33,652 nt of DNA from Bryobacterales bacterium (GCA_003135055.1 PLDF01000454.1:1-33652); one strand, 5' to 3'; shown: positions 8,159 through 16,855, numbered from the stretch's first letter. Numbers and translations: made by a program. Notes: generated from the letters alone by a model not told the origin.

Positions 8159-9157
8159 TTACCAGCGCAGCACAAGCTTGCCAATATGGTCGCCGCTTTC
8201 CATGAGCGCATGAGCCTTGGCCGCCTCCGCCGCAGGGAAGACTTCGTGGATCACCGGCCGCACCTTGCCCGCCTCGATCAGCGGCCACACCACCTCATGC
8301 AGCCGTCGCGCGATTGCCGATTTGAACGCCACCGGACGCGGGCGCAGCGTGGAACCGGTTACCGTAAGCCGGCGGCGCATCAGCTTGCCCATGTCCAGCG
8401 TGGCGGCAGATCCGCCCAGGGTGGCGATCGCTACCAGGCGGCCGCCCTCCGCCAACGCGTCTAACTCGCGCACCACATAGTCGCCGGCCACCATGTCAAG
8501 AATCACGTCCACGCCGCGTCCGCCGGTAAAAGACTGCACGCGTTCCACGAAGTCCTCAGTCTTATAGTTGATGGCGCGCGCGCCCAGCGCTTCGCAGGCG
8601 CGGCATTTTGAGTCGCTGCCTGCGGTGGCGAAAACCTCGTGTCCCAGCGCGTGAGCCATCTGTATTGCGGCGACGCCAATGCCGCTGGAACCGCCCTGCA
8701 CCAGCAGGTTTTCGTGCGCGCCACCTTCGCCTCGGCCTAACTGGCCGCGGTCGAAGACGTTGCTCCACACAGTGAAGAAAGTCTCCGGGAGCGCAGCGGC
8801 CTCGACCAGGCTCAAGCCCTTGGGTACTGGCAAACACTGCCCCAGCGGCGCGGCCACGTACTCCGCGTAGCCGCCACCAGCCAGCAGCGCGCAAACCTGG
8901 TCGCCCAGTTTCAGGTTGAAGGAATTGTCGCCGGAGAAATCTCCTTCCACTATCGTGCCTGCTACTTCGAGGCCCGGCAGATCCGATGCGCCCGCCGGCG
9001 GCGGATAGCGCCCCATTCGCTGAAACACGTCCGGCCGGTTCACTCCCGACGCCGCGACTTTAATCAGGATCTCGCCAGGGCCGGGACGCGGAATAGGGCG
9101 CTCCGTCAGTTGCAGTTCTTCCGGGCCGCCGGGGCGGGTGATTTCAACGGCCTGCAT
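8159..9157 (-). CDS. NAD(P)H:quinone oxidoreductase, zinc-free MDR family
   Basis: The protein has 332 residues from the ATG at 9157, which begins MQAVEITRPGGPEELQL as this family normally does. The open frame upstream to 9367 has no family similarity. Key features are GVNRPDVFQR (residues 39-47), the Rossmann motif GGSSGIGVAAIQ (residues 155-166), and no zinc-binding Cys cluster. The family (QOR, TP53I3/PIG3-like) reduces quinones or enones with NADPH. The C-terminal pattern (LMRRRLTVTGSTLRPRP) resembles the PIG3-type subgroup. The gene stands alone on the minus strand, convergent with the dehydratase. No Shine-Dalgarno is obvious. Confidence 0.88.
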   Translation of the reverse strand: MQAVEITRPGGPEELQLTERPIPRPGPGEILIKVAASGVNRPDVFQRMGRYPPPAGASDLPGLEVAGTIVEGDFSGDNSFNLKLGDQVCALLAGGGYAEYVAAPLGQCLPVPKGLSLVEAAALPETFFTVWSNVFDRGQLGRGEGGAHENLLVQGGSSGIGVAAIQMAHALGHEVFATAGSDSKCRACEALGARAINYKTEDFVERVQSFTGGRGVDVILDMVAGDYVVRELDALAEGGRLVAIATLGGSAATLDMGKLMRRRLTVTGSTLRPRPVAFKSAIARRLHEVVWPLIEAGKVRPVIHEVFPAAEAAKAHALMESGDHIGKLVLRW

Positions 9158-9383
9158 GGTAGACAGGTTCACGCTTTGATGATGCCACGGCACTGCACGA
9201 CTGCTTAGCTTAGTGGATGGAGCGCGTGCCTGCCAGCGCGCACATATCGCAGAATTCCGCTTGGGGCGGCCTTCCGCATTAAGCCGGCGATTTTCTCTCG
9301 GCCCGGCCAGGCCATTAGTATCGGCAACGTTGCGCGACAACTCGCAGGGACGCCACGCGCCGGCCACCGCGACGAAATTTCGC

Positions 9384-9412
9384 TTGCAATAATATCAGTC
9401 AAACTGTACCAT
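9384..9412 (+). promoter_or_regulatory. Promoter of the GntR-ABC operon
   Basis: TTGCAA (9384-9389) and TACCAT (9407-9412) are separated by exactly 17 bases. Each hexamer matches four of six consensus positions. Transcription would start near 9419, leaving a leader of about 13 bases without a Shine-Dalgarno. The -10 and start site lie inside the palindromic operator. Confidence 0.45.
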
Positions 9413-9428
9413 AACAGCAGTACAGTTT
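9401..9428 (+). promoter_or_regulatory. Operator: perfect 9-bp inverted repeat for the GntR regulator
   Basis: AAACTGTAC (9401-9409) and GTACAGTTT (9420-9428) are perfect inverted repeats separated by 10 bases. The site ends three bases before the regulator's ATG and covers the predicted -10 and start point. GntR/YtrA regulators bind such palindromes as dimers and usually repress their own operon. Confidence 0.75.
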
Positions 9429-9431
9429 AAT

Positions 9432-9827
9432 ATGCTGTTCAAGCTCAATCCCCAAGCGGGCCAACCGCTCTACTTGCAGTTGATGCAACAGATCCGGCAT
9501 GCGGCAGAAACGGGGGTTCTGCGGCGTGGGGATCAACTGCCCGGTGTTCGCACGCTCGCGGAAGAGATTGTGGTCAGCCACAACACTGTTGCCAAAGCCT
9601 ATTCTGAACTGGAACATGAAGGATTGCTCGAAATCCGACACGGCTCCGGAGCCTATATTGCGGCTAGGAGCGGCAGCAAATCGCGATCCGAGAGAGTTCG
9701 CTTGGCCCAGGAGCGGGTTCGTGCACTGGTGGAAGCGCTCGAACGGGAGGGCTTGTCAGCGGAAGAAATTCGCCGGCTGTTTGAGGCCGAACTTTTCTAC
9801 CCCGAGAAACTCGAGACCACGAGGTAA
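9432..9827 (+). CDS. GntR-family regulator, YtrA subfamily
   Basis: This 131-residue protein has the winged-helix DNA-binding domain at residues 10-75. It includes PLYLQLMQQIRHAAETGVL, GDQLPGVRTLAEEIVVSHNTVA (recognition helix) and the wing GSGAYI. The short C-terminal helical part (about 50 residues) lacks a ligand-binding domain of FadR or HutC type. This is typical of YtrA regulators, which control adjacent ABC transporter genes. The stop is three bases before the ATPase gene, and a perfect palindrome lies directly upstream. The inferred role is a repressor of this four-gene operon, perhaps released by cell-envelope or antibiotic stress. The inducer is unknown. Confidence 0.9.
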   Translation: MLFKLNPQAGQPLYLQLMQQIRHAAETGVLRRGDQLPGVRTLAEEIVVSHNTVAKAYSELEHEGLLEIRHGSGAYIAARSGSKSRSERVRLAQERVRALVEALEREGLSAEEIRRLFEAELFYPEKLETTR

Positions 9828-9830
9828 AGG

Positions 9831-10727
9831 ATGGGGAACGATTACGCGATTGAGACGCAGAATCTGACCAAACACTACGGCGCCGTCGAAGCTGTCAGCG
9901 CACTGAACCTCAAAGTGCTCCGCCACCAAGTCACAGGATTTCTCGGCCGCAATGGAGCGGGAAAGAGTACAACCATCCGGATGCTGCTCGGCATGACTCG
10001 TCCTTCCAAAGGAAGTGGGATGGTGCTTGACCGTCCGATCGACGACGCCAGAGAGAATCGCGAGGTCCGGCGCAACGTAGCCTACGTGGGAGAGGACAAG
10101 GAGCTATACGGCTATATGACCGTGGAGCAGTTGATCCGGTTCACCGCCTCGTTTTACACGGACTGGCGACCGAAGACAGCACACTGCCTGCAGCGTCGAT
10201 ATGAGTTGCCATCGGAGCGAAAGGTCAGAGATCTTTCTAAAGGAATGCGGACGAAACTCGCGCTCCTGCTGGCATTGGCCCGGCGCCCCGAACTCCTGAT
10301 TCTCGACGAGCCTAGCGACGGCCTGGATCCGGTGTCGATCGAAGACCTCCTCGGTACGCTCGGGGCGGCCACAGGCGAGGGCACAACCGTCTTCTTCTCA
10401 TCGCATCAAATTGCGGAGGTGGAACGCATTGCCGATCGCGTTTGCATTATCGACCGCGGCAGATTGGTTGCGGATCTATCTCTCGACGAGATGCGGCAGG
10501 ACTACCGGCGGATCACGCTGGGTTTCGCCACGCAGGCGCCAGGGCACGAGTTTGACATCCACGGCGTGCGGCAAGTCCGGATTAGCGGCCGGCAGATGAT
10601 TCTCCTGGCGAACCATAACGCCGACGCCATTGTAGAGCGGGCTCGTAGCCTGGAAGCCGTGTCTGTGGATGTAGCTCCCGTAAGCTTGCTCGAGGTGTTC
10701 CTGGAGACGGTAAAGGAGGCGCAATGA
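9831..10727 (+). CDS. ABC transporter ATP-binding protein (YtrB-like)
   Basis: The protein has 298 residues. The Walker A motif GRNGAGKST is at 39-47, the signature LSKGM at 135-139, Walker B LLILDEPSDGLDP at 155-166, and the switch His at 192 (FFSSHQ). The Q-loop region reads YVGEDKELYGYMTVEQ (85-100) and has no Gln at the usual place, a form common in this subfamily. The C-terminal 80 residues form the accessory domain seen in exporters of the CcmA/YtrB class. The gene follows the regulator by three bases and overlaps the permease gene by 4 bp (ATGA). The transported substrate is unknown. Confidence 0.92.
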   Translation: MGNDYAIETQNLTKHYGAVEAVSALNLKVLRHQVTGFLGRNGAGKSTTIRMLLGMTRPSKGSGMVLDRPIDDARENREVRRNVAYVGEDKELYGYMTVEQLIRFTASFYTDWRPKTAHCLQRRYELPSERKVRDLSKGMRTKLALLLALARRPELLILDEPSDGLDPVSIEDLLGTLGAATGEGTTVFFSSHQIAEVERIADRVCIIDRGRLVADLSLDEMRQDYRRITLGFATQAPGHEFDIHGVRQVRISGRQMILLANHNADAIVERARSLEAVSVDVAPVSLLEVFLETVKEAQ

Positions 10728-11458
10728 TGCTTTTCTATAAGGCCTGGCGGGAGAGCCAGACCAGATTCCTGGTTGGCGCTCTTGCATTGGCGGGGTATTG
10801 CGCTCTCATGGCTTCTAACTGGAGCGGAACGGAGCGCGCTTTTTCCGAACGGGTGGTTGGCCATTCTTACGGCGAATACATCGACAGTCTGGTTTTCGGC
10901 GGCTTTGGAAAATTGGTGTTCGTACTGCCCGTTGTTTTTCTGGGCCTCGGTGGCCTGTTGCGGGAACGCGCTCACCATACCGCCGCTTTTACGTTGGCTC
11001 TTCCGGTCAGCCGGGCGCAGCTCATTGTCTCGCAGATTGACGTTGGACTAAGCGAGCTGGCCCTGCTTGCCGTTGTGCCCGCGCTAGTGATACCGCCGCT
11101 CTCAGCGCTTGTGCACCAGTCGTACCCGGTTACGCAAGCACTCCGCTACGGCCTCCTGCGGTGTGTCTGCGGCACTTTCATTTTTGCCATATCCTTTCTC
11201 CTGTCCGTTTTCCTGCGAGGAGCTTATACGGCGCCGATGGCCTGCTGGGTCGCTCTTCTATTGCAGGCACAAGTCGCAAATTGGCAACCCCTCCGTCCTT
11301 ATGGTCTGAATCCTCTGCGGACCATCGATGGGCGTTGGGCCTGGGCGGGATCGAACATCAACGACCCGCTTCCCTGGATGGACCTCTCAATCATGATGTT
11401 GATCGCACTCGCGCTGTTCGCAGTGGCTACTAGAATTACGCAAAGGCAAAATCTATGA
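10724..11458 (+). CDS. ABC transporter permease (ABC-2-like, six-helix)
   Basis: This 244-residue protein has about six hydrophobic segments: near residues 16-32, 64-80, 106-124, 142-158, 166-182 and 222-240. It starts in an ATGA overlap with the ATPase gene and ends in an ATGA overlap with the TIGR03435 gene, so translation is probably coupled throughout. It is the membrane partner of the ATPase, and one permease gene implies a homodimer. No periplasmic binding protein is present, which favours export or a signalling role. Confidence 0.85.
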   Translation: MMLFYKAWRESQTRFLVGALALAGYCALMASNWSGTERAFSERVVGHSYGEYIDSLVFGGFGKLVFVLPVVFLGLGGLLRERAHHTAAFTLALPVSRAQLIVSQIDVGLSELALLAVVPALVIPPLSALVHQSYPVTQALRYGLLRCVCGTFIFAISFLLSVFLRGAYTAPMACWVALLLQAQVANWQPLRPYGLNPLRTIDGRWAWAGSNINDPLPWMDLSIMMLIALALFAVATRITQRQNL

Positions 11459-12240
11459 GAAATACCGAGAGACTTTCGTCGGATATGAAGACCACCACGC
11501 TGTTCCTCGTCATTTTCGCAGGCTTCAATTGCCTTGCGCAGTCGCAGGCGCCGCAGTCCCCGGCGCCTCCGCCGGCGTTCGAGGCCGCCTCCGTGAAGCT
11601 TTCCACCGAGGAGACCATGCGCATTCCGGGGCGGCGCATTCAGACATCGCCGGGATCGCTTATCACCCACGGCTTATCCCTGCGAGCCTGCATCATGTGG
11701 GCGTATGACATTCCGGCTCAGATAGTCGGCCCGGATTGGCTCGACGGGGTTCGGTTAGATATCGTGGCAAAGGCTGCCACGCCGGCCGGCGACAAACAGC
11801 TCTATCTGATGCTGCGAACGCTGCTCACGGAACGTATGGGCGTCAAGGCGCACGTCGAACGGAGAGAGATGCCCGTGTATGCGTTGACGCTCGCGAAGGG
11901 AGGGCCGAAATTCTCCGAATCCACCACTGAGGGCCCGATGGTTTCCGGGCAGGATAAAGGCGCGCTGCTGATACAGCGAGTTTCGATGAGCGAACTCGCC
12001 GCGGAGGTTGGGAGAGGGTTTGACCGCCCGGTGGTCGACGCGACAGGATTGAAGGCCCGCTACGATATCCGTCTCGACATGGCCGCGGTTGCCGCCGCGA
12101 ATCAGGCGGACCGGATGGACGCTGCGAGCGCGACGATGACGGCCTTGCAGGAGCAGATGGGGCTCAAACTTGAAGGCCGCAAGGACTTGGACGACGTCCT
12201 GATTATCGATCGCGCGGAAAAGACACCGACGGAAAACTGA
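11455..12240 (+). CDS. TIGR03435-family exported protein of soil Acidobacteria
   Basis: The frame has 261 residues. MKTTTLFLVIFAGFNCLAQ, from residue 11, is a signal peptide, so the ATG at 11485 is an alternative start. The mature protein follows the family pattern: FEAASVKLS (42-50), the segment around IVGPDWLDGVRLDIVAKA, LLTERMGVKAHVERREMPVY, ALTLAKGGPK, RPVVDATGLKARYDI, and ALQEQMGLKLE near the C-terminus. The family is strongly expanded in Solibacter-type genomes and has no established function. Its 4-bp overlap with the permease places it in the GntR/ABC operon, so it may act at the envelope together with the transporter. Confidence 0.9.
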   Translation: MRNTERLSSDMKTTTLFLVIFAGFNCLAQSQAPQSPAPPPAFEAASVKLSTEETMRIPGRRIQTSPGSLITHGLSLRACIMWAYDIPAQIVGPDWLDGVRLDIVAKAATPAGDKQLYLMLRTLLTERMGVKAHVERREMPVYALTLAKGGPKFSESTTEGPMVSGQDKGALLIQRVSMSELAAEVGRGFDRPVVDATGLKARYDIRLDMAAVAAANQADRMDAASATMTALQEQMGLKLEGRKDLDDVLIIDRAEKTPTEN

Positions 12241-12254
12241 TGCCGGCCGCCGGC
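12240..12254 (+). terminator. Possible hairpin at the end of the GntR operon
   Basis: TGCCGGCCGCCGGCA is a palindrome around a single central base, starting on the last base of the TIGR03435 stop codon. No T run follows, so it would be a weak or factor-assisted terminator at best. Confidence 0.3.
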
Positions 12255-12369
12255 AGCTATCCACTTGGCTGGTTTGATCCTTCTCGGAGAGTTCGATCTA
12301 TGTCCATTCGTTAAGATAAACTGGCGGCGGGAACCGATGTTTTAGCCTTGCACCTTTCACAACGCCGCC

Positions 12370-13806
12370 ATGCCCAATCCCAACACCACTCCGTCACTTC
12401 ATCCAGCCAGCAAGCGATTGCTGCCATGGCTCGTCGCTGTCGCGTTCTTCATGGAGTCGCTGGACACGACCATTCTCAACACCGCCGTCCCCGCCATCGC
12501 GGCTGCCCTTAAAGTCGCGCCGCTGAGCATGAAGTCGGTCCTGGCAAGCTACACGCTAAGCCTCGCCGTATTCATTCCCATTAGCGGCTGGATGGCCGAT
12601 CGATTCGGCACGCGGCGTGTGTTCGCCTCCGCCATCGGCCTGTTCACGCTGGGGTCGTTCCTCTGCGGCATATCGAGCAACATCCATATTCTTGTCGCGT
12701 GCCGCATCTTACAGGGCTGCGGCGGAGCCATGATGGTCCCCGTCGGCCGGCTCACTCTGGTGCGGACGTTTGCGAAATCCGAGCTGGTCCGCGCCATGAG
12801 CTTCGTCGCCATCCCCGGCCTGGTTGGTCCCATGCTCGGGCCCATCGCCGGTGGGTTGATCGTTGCCTATTTTCACTGGCGCGTGATCTTTTTCGTGAAC
12901 ATCCCCATCGGCCTCGCCGGCCTGTACATGGTTTATCTCCATCTGCCGGACTACCGGGAGCAGCGCACCAATCCGCTCGATGTAACCGGACTTCTTCTGT
13001 TCGGCTCCGGCATCGGACTGCTGTCGTACGTCTTGGAAGTGTTCGGCGAGCACACCCTCGGCGCAGGCGAAATTCTGGCGATGCTGGCAGTTTCCGCTCT
13101 GCTGCTGGCCAGCTATGGATTCCGCGCCGGCAGAACGAAGTTTCCGTTGCTGCGTCTGAGCCTGTTTCGCATCCGTACCTTCCGCTCGGCGGTGAGCGGC
13201 AGCTTTTTCACGCGCCTGGGCATCGGCGGCATCCCGTTCCTTTTCCCGCTTCTCTATCAGGTTGGGCTTGGGTTCACGCCCGTTCAATCCGGCATGCTGA
13301 TGATGCCGCAGGCGCTCGCCGCCATGAGTCTCAAGCCGTGGATGCCTGGAATTCTGGCGCGTGTCGGCTATCGCGGCGTGCTGATTTCGAACACCGTGAT
13401 CCTCGGTCTGCTTATCGCTCTCTTCGCGACCATCGGCGTGGGCACGCCGGTCTGGCTGATCGTGATACAGGCGTTCTGCTTCGGCTTCTTCACTTCGCTG
13501 CAATATACCAGCATGAACACGCTGGTCTACGCCGACGTCACTGAGGAGCAGACCAGCAGCGCCAGCACCATCGCCAGCACCATGCAGCAGATGGCGATCA
13601 GTTTCGGCGTGGCGTCGGCGTCGCTGACCACCGCTTTCTTCATTCCCGACCGCTTCCATTCCAACGCCCCGGAGATGATTCACGGCATCCACCGCGCTTT
13701 CGTGGTTCTGGGCGCACTGACCGTCTTTTCGACCCTCATTTTCGCGGAGTTGAAAAGCGGCGATGGCGACAGCGTCAGCCAGCACAAGGTCTTTCACCAC
13801 GGGTAA
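12370..13806 (+). CDS. MFS drug exporter, DHA2 family (MdtD-like)
   Basis: The protein has 478 residues and about 13-14 membrane segments. It closely follows the pattern of E. coli MdtD: FFMESLDTTILNTAVP (27-41), motif A GWMADRFGTRR (73-83), RILQGCGGAMMVPVGRLTL (112-130), motif C GPMLGPIAGG (153-162), and GLGFTPVQSGMLMMPQ later. This family exports drugs or metabolites by proton antiport. No MFP or TolC partner lies next to it. No Shine-Dalgarno is apparent before the ATG at 12370. The substrate cannot be read from the sequence. Confidence 0.9.
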   Translation: MPNPNTTPSLHPASKRLLPWLVAVAFFMESLDTTILNTAVPAIAAALKVAPLSMKSVLASYTLSLAVFIPISGWMADRFGTRRVFASAIGLFTLGSFLCGISSNIHILVACRILQGCGGAMMVPVGRLTLVRTFAKSELVRAMSFVAIPGLVGPMLGPIAGGLIVAYFHWRVIFFVNIPIGLAGLYMVYLHLPDYREQRTNPLDVTGLLLFGSGIGLLSYVLEVFGEHTLGAGEILAMLAVSALLLASYGFRAGRTKFPLLRLSLFRIRTFRSAVSGSFFTRLGIGGIPFLFPLLYQVGLGFTPVQSGMLMMPQALAAMSLKPWMPGILARVGYRGVLISNTVILGLLIALFATIGVGTPVWLIVIQAFCFGFFTSLQYTSMNTLVYADVTEEQTSSASTIASTMQQMAISFGVASASLTTAFFIPDRFHSNAPEMIHGIHRAFVVLGALTVFSTLIFAELKSGDGDSVSQHKVFHHG

Positions 13807-14533
13807 CATGCCCCGCCACCCGGCGCCTGTCTGCAAACACGCGCAGTCGGGATTTCGCCGCTGAGCGACGAAACCCCGAAAACGTTTAAGCACCCTGCTG
13901 TTAAGGGCCCTCGGGCGCTTAACGTCTGGTGGACCCCGGTGCACAATCGCACTTGGCCGGCGAAAGCGCCTGCCCCACAAAAACGCAAGCCGTTGCGCGC
14001 CAACGTGGGACGCTTTCCGTCTGTCAGTCCGGCGATCCCGGCGATTGTTCCCCAGATCGGTTAGGCGCCCGACTCGATCGCGCAACAGTCACAGACAGCG
14101 CCATTTTGCGATTCATTAAGTTCTGCTCTTTCGACAAGCGCGCACAATCCGATTTCCGGTTACGTCCTCCGTGCGCAATATCCTGAAACGCAATGGCGGT
14201 TCGCGGCAAACCATCCGTATCCGGCCCGTATTAGCAAGTTGAAACCCGGAAGGCCAAAGAGGACTCCGAAGGGCCACGCCCACCATATCCTGCGCGCGAC
14301 ATACAAATACACATCGGCGCCGGTGCAGGTGGCTCCTGCATCTGTCAGGAGTCTTATGTCGCGCAGAGTTTCATCCGCAGCGATGCCGAGTGCCTCCGGG
14401 ATTCAATCGGCCTGGAGGGTATCAACTTCAAAACCCCGGCGGCGTAAAGCCGGAGACCGGAAATGCAGCCTTCGGACGCAGAACGCGCAATCGCCATCGT
14501 AGAGCACCCACCCTTCCGCGGATGGAATTCGCA
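13807..14533 (+). other. Intergenic region with a REPIN-like repeat and no gene
   Basis: Between the exporter and the convergent DUF2071 gene, no frame has domain or RBS support. A 125-bp repeat (13947-14071) is also present inside the hydrolase gene at 25162-25289. The rest, 14072-14533, shows nothing recognisable. Confidence 0.55.
13947..14071 (+). repeat. REPIN-like element, intergenic copy
   Basis: This copy aligns end to end with the reverse complement of 25162-25289 at roughly 85-90% identity. In order it holds the hairpin GGCGAAAGCGCC, the tail TGCCCCACA, a central short hairpin, and an inverted tail GTGGGAC with a degraded second hairpin (CTTTCCGTCTGTC). It ends in a common segment finishing CAGATCGGTTAGGCGCCC. 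Two hairpins in inverted arrangement are the layout of REPINs, which are non-autonomous elements moved by RAYT transposases. Confidence 0.7.
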
Positions 14534-15250
14534 TCAGCCGATTCTCGTCCCTTTGAATACTGTCACGGGCGATCCTTTGGCAAGGAAGGCGGAATCCGGA
14601 TTATGAGCGAGAGCTTGCGCGATCCCGGCCCCATAGAGCCCAGCCGCGTTGCCGGAAAAAACAGCCCGCTTCGCCTGCCACACGCGCCATGGCGAGTGTT
14701 GAACTTCGTATTCGAGGCAGCCACCGCCCGGTTGCGCCGCATAGCCCCAGTAATGTTCTGTGATGAATTGACTCGCGGAGCCCTCGGCCGGAAGGAAACT
14801 GGACCCTTCGGTTTCGATCCGAATCGCACATCGATCGGGTCCCGAGCGCCATGCATATTCAGCGTTCACGACGGCGCCATCGGCGCGGGTTTCAATTCGA
14901 TGCGACATGGGCACGCACGAGTAGTTTTCATTGAACGCAAATCGCGCGACGACGGCTACCGCGTATTTAGGGACGATCTCCCGAATGAATACCACGCCTC
15001 TCTTTGACGACCGCCGCACATAGAACCGAAGGTTCACCTCTTCAAGCTTCTGGTGAAACGGAACTGCGAACCCGAATACTCGCGAGCGGTTGAACTCGAA
15101 ACCAACCAGACTGAGGTAAGTTCTTCCTTCGAATTCATCCAGCTCAGTGCCCGCTGGAACGAATCTCTCAAGCAAGGAGGCGTCGACCGCATAGTTGAGC
15201 ATTAACAGGTTGTTCCACTCCGCGGTCAGGAATCTGTTCTTCTGTTTCAT
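14534..15250 (-). CDS. DUF2071 (YqjF-like) protein
   Basis: The protein has 238 residues from the ATG at 15250 (MKQKNRFLTAEWNNLLMLNY). This start matches the family's usual beginning; the frame upstream to 15484 is not family-like and overlaps a repeat or decayed gene. The sequence contains LLERFVPAGTELDEFEGRTYLSLVGFEF and, later, HYWGYAAQPGGGCLEYEVQH, both characteristic of DUF2071. The protein is cytosolic with no signal peptide. The biochemical role of the family is unknown, with an acetoacetate-decarboxylase-like fold suggested for relatives. The gene appears complete and monocistronic. Confidence 0.85.
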   Translation of the reverse strand: MKQKNRFLTAEWNNLLMLNYAVDASLLERFVPAGTELDEFEGRTYLSLVGFEFNRSRVFGFAVPFHQKLEEVNLRFYVRRSSKRGVVFIREIVPKYAVAVVARFAFNENYSCVPMSHRIETRADGAVVNAEYAWRSGPDRCAIRIETEGSSFLPAEGSASQFITEHYWGYAAQPGGGCLEYEVQHSPWRVWQAKRAVFSGNAAGLYGAGIAQALAHNPDSAFLAKGSPVTVFKGTRIG

Positions 15251-15339
15251 AAACTCACAACCGCCAGAAGCACCTCGTTCTTTTTTGCGACCATGCTGTT
15301 TCCCGCACGGCGTGGCATTCGTGTCCGATACATGGCCAA

Positions 15340-15480
15340 CTTCCGGATAGTCCACCAGGTTCTTATCGAGTCTCGCCGAGAGTGACAGCGGCGGTTGGCA
15401 ACCTGAATGGCTTCTACGATCATATCTGCGACGGCCGGCTGGCGAAGGTTTTTGCGCCGGGCTCGAAAAGAGCAAGCGGA
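15340..15480 (-). pseudogene. Possible remnant of a RAYT (REP-associated tyrosine transposase)
   Basis: On the minus strand, 15403-15444 reads RQPAVADMIVEAIQ. This resembles the segment of RAYT/Y1 transposases just before their H-x-H box (typically L..P.VA.MVV.AI). The H-x-H and catalytic Tyr are not found, and the frame is not clearly continued. A REP-like repeat lies 50 bases upstream of this fragment, as expected of RAYT neighbourhoods. The match is short, so this is a suggestion only. Confidence 0.3.
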
Positions 15481-15493
15481 ACAACTTGGGGAG

Positions 15494-15519
15494 GGCAGGC
15501 CGCGGGCCCGTCCCACTTA
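15494..15519 (+). repeat. REP-like repeat at the 3' end of the 15517 gene
   Basis: These 26 bases match the reverse complement of 24802-24827 with only two differences. They contain GGCAGGCCG, then GGGCCCG and the tail CCCACTTA. The last three bases form the TAA stop codon (minus strand) of the secreted protein gene. Confidence 0.75.
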
Positions 15520-16296
15520 CTTGGCGTTGAACTTAGCTGTTACCGTGGCTCCCGCGTCCGTCTGCATCGCGAGAATCTGCTTACCGCCATTGACCAGAAT
15601 GCCACGCAGATTGATCGAATCGCCCGACGGTAACGCCATCGAGATCTGAGCAAAGCAGTCGGAATCCACGGTGATGGTTCCAGCCGTTGGCGGGGCGCCG
15701 CCGGGGACAGTGATCTTGAGGTTGCCGGCCGCGTCCGGTTCCACGGAGCCCGCCGCCGAAATTGGCCGCGCAACGTCGCCCGGATTCATCGGCGTAGTGC
15801 CCCCCGCGATGCCAAAGCTGTAGAGCGGCGCGAGGCCTGCGGCGGAGCACTGTGCCGCCACCTTTTGCAGAACGCCGTTTTGCGCGCCGCCCGGGTCGGA
15901 TTGATGGAACTCGGCCGACGAATTGTCGGGCGTCAGTTTTCCGATGAAGTGCTGAAACGCGCCGGAATCGTCTTGCAGGCTCCACGTTATAGTGCAATCG
16001 TCGTGTGCCTCGTAGGCGCCGGTTACCGGATTGCCCAGAAAATAGCCGGCGAAGTTCACGGAAGAGTAGCCGCTCAGAACGCCGTGTCCGTCGAAAACCA
16101 GGCGGCCCACGCTCACCACGGGTTTGGAATCCGCGGAAATGGTGGTATGGCCGGAGAGTTGGAAACCGTACGCTCCTTCAAGCTTGGCCGGGTCGCAGGC
16201 ATCGGCTGCGCAAGCGGGAACGGCCAGCGCCGCGGCTAATGGGATGGTCGCGGCCAAGGCGACGATGGACGTCGTGATCATTCGTGTCGTGATCAT
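15517..16296 (-). CDS. Secreted hypothetical protein with duplicated beta-type domain (259 aa)
   Basis: A signal peptide opens the protein (SIVALAATIPLAAALAVPACAA). The start codon is uncertain because the first 12 bases of the gene (ATGATCACGACA) are nearly repeated by the second in-frame ATG five codons later. The mature region has AYGFQLSGHT, GRLVFDGHGVLSGYSS and FLGNPVTGAYEAHDDCTITW in the first half, and a related pattern (GSVEPDAAGNLKITV, GTITVDSDCFAQISM) in the second half. This suggests two repeats of one beta-rich domain. Similar secreted proteins are common in soil Acidobacteria, but I know of no function. The stop overlaps a REP-like repeat. Confidence 0.75.
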   Translation of the reverse strand: MITTRMITTSIVALAATIPLAAALAVPACAADACDPAKLEGAYGFQLSGHTTISADSKPVVSVGRLVFDGHGVLSGYSSVNFAGYFLGNPVTGAYEAHDDCTITWSLQDDSGAFQHFIGKLTPDNSSAEFHQSDPGGAQNGVLQKVAAQCSAAGLAPLYSFGIAGGTTPMNPGDVARPISAAGSVEPDAAGNLKITVPGGAPPTAGTITVDSDCFAQISMALPSGDSINLRGILVNGGKQILAMQTDAGATVTAKFNAK

Positions 16297-16855
16297 TTGT
16301 ATCTGAAGAGCATTTTAATCGCCAATCGCTATTATCCCAGCAACGCCCCGAGACATAGATGCTGAGGCGCGATGCTATCTCGCTGCTGGTTGGCTTCGCA
16401 TGGCCGCAGCCGCTCGCGCTGCATTTCGGCGCGGCGGCCAAGCCGGGGTGCGGCTAGAACTCCACGCGCGGCAGACCCTTGCGGTTCGCGACCCGGCGGT
16501 CCCCGGCGGTTGCCCCTCCAATGCGCCAGAACACCGGGGTCGGCCCGATTCGACTGTGAAGCCGTTCACATTCTGAGCGCTGCCTCCGCGCCGCGGCGAC
16601 GTACCAATGCCATTTACCGCATCCCCACCATCCACACCATCCACAGCGCAATTTTCATTCAAGGAGAAATGTCAGGAGTTCCATTCGACCACTTCCCATC
16701 AAACCCGCCGCAGTTAGCCCTCAAATAGTGACCGGCGAACGAGTCGGTCGACAGCCATGATGGGCGTCGTTGCGGAGCCTGAGGCGCCTACCACGCCCAC
16801 CACTGTGCGTTGCGGCCCCTTGGGGGCGTTTCGGAGGCGTGCGCCCCATGTAGGC
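16297..16855. other. Intergenic stretch without a supported gene
   Basis: No frame on either strand shows a domain or RBS. A short minus-strand frame near 16454-16560 ends in RKGLPRVEF and faintly recalls the C-terminus of an outer-membrane receptor, but the match is too weak to call. Confidence 0.5.

Noticed and set aside
12270..12369. Promoter for the MdtD-like gene around TAAGAT (12312)
   Set aside because: No -35 at a usable distance; the spacing to the nearest TTCGAT is 14 bases.
12709..14085. 458-residue minus-strand frame
   Set aside because: It is antisense to the MdtD-like exporter and runs into the REPIN; there is no domain similarity.
16454..16662. Decayed TonB-receptor C-terminus on the minus strand
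   Set aside because: Only a few residues (RVEF ending) resemble such proteins, with no supporting upstream similarity.
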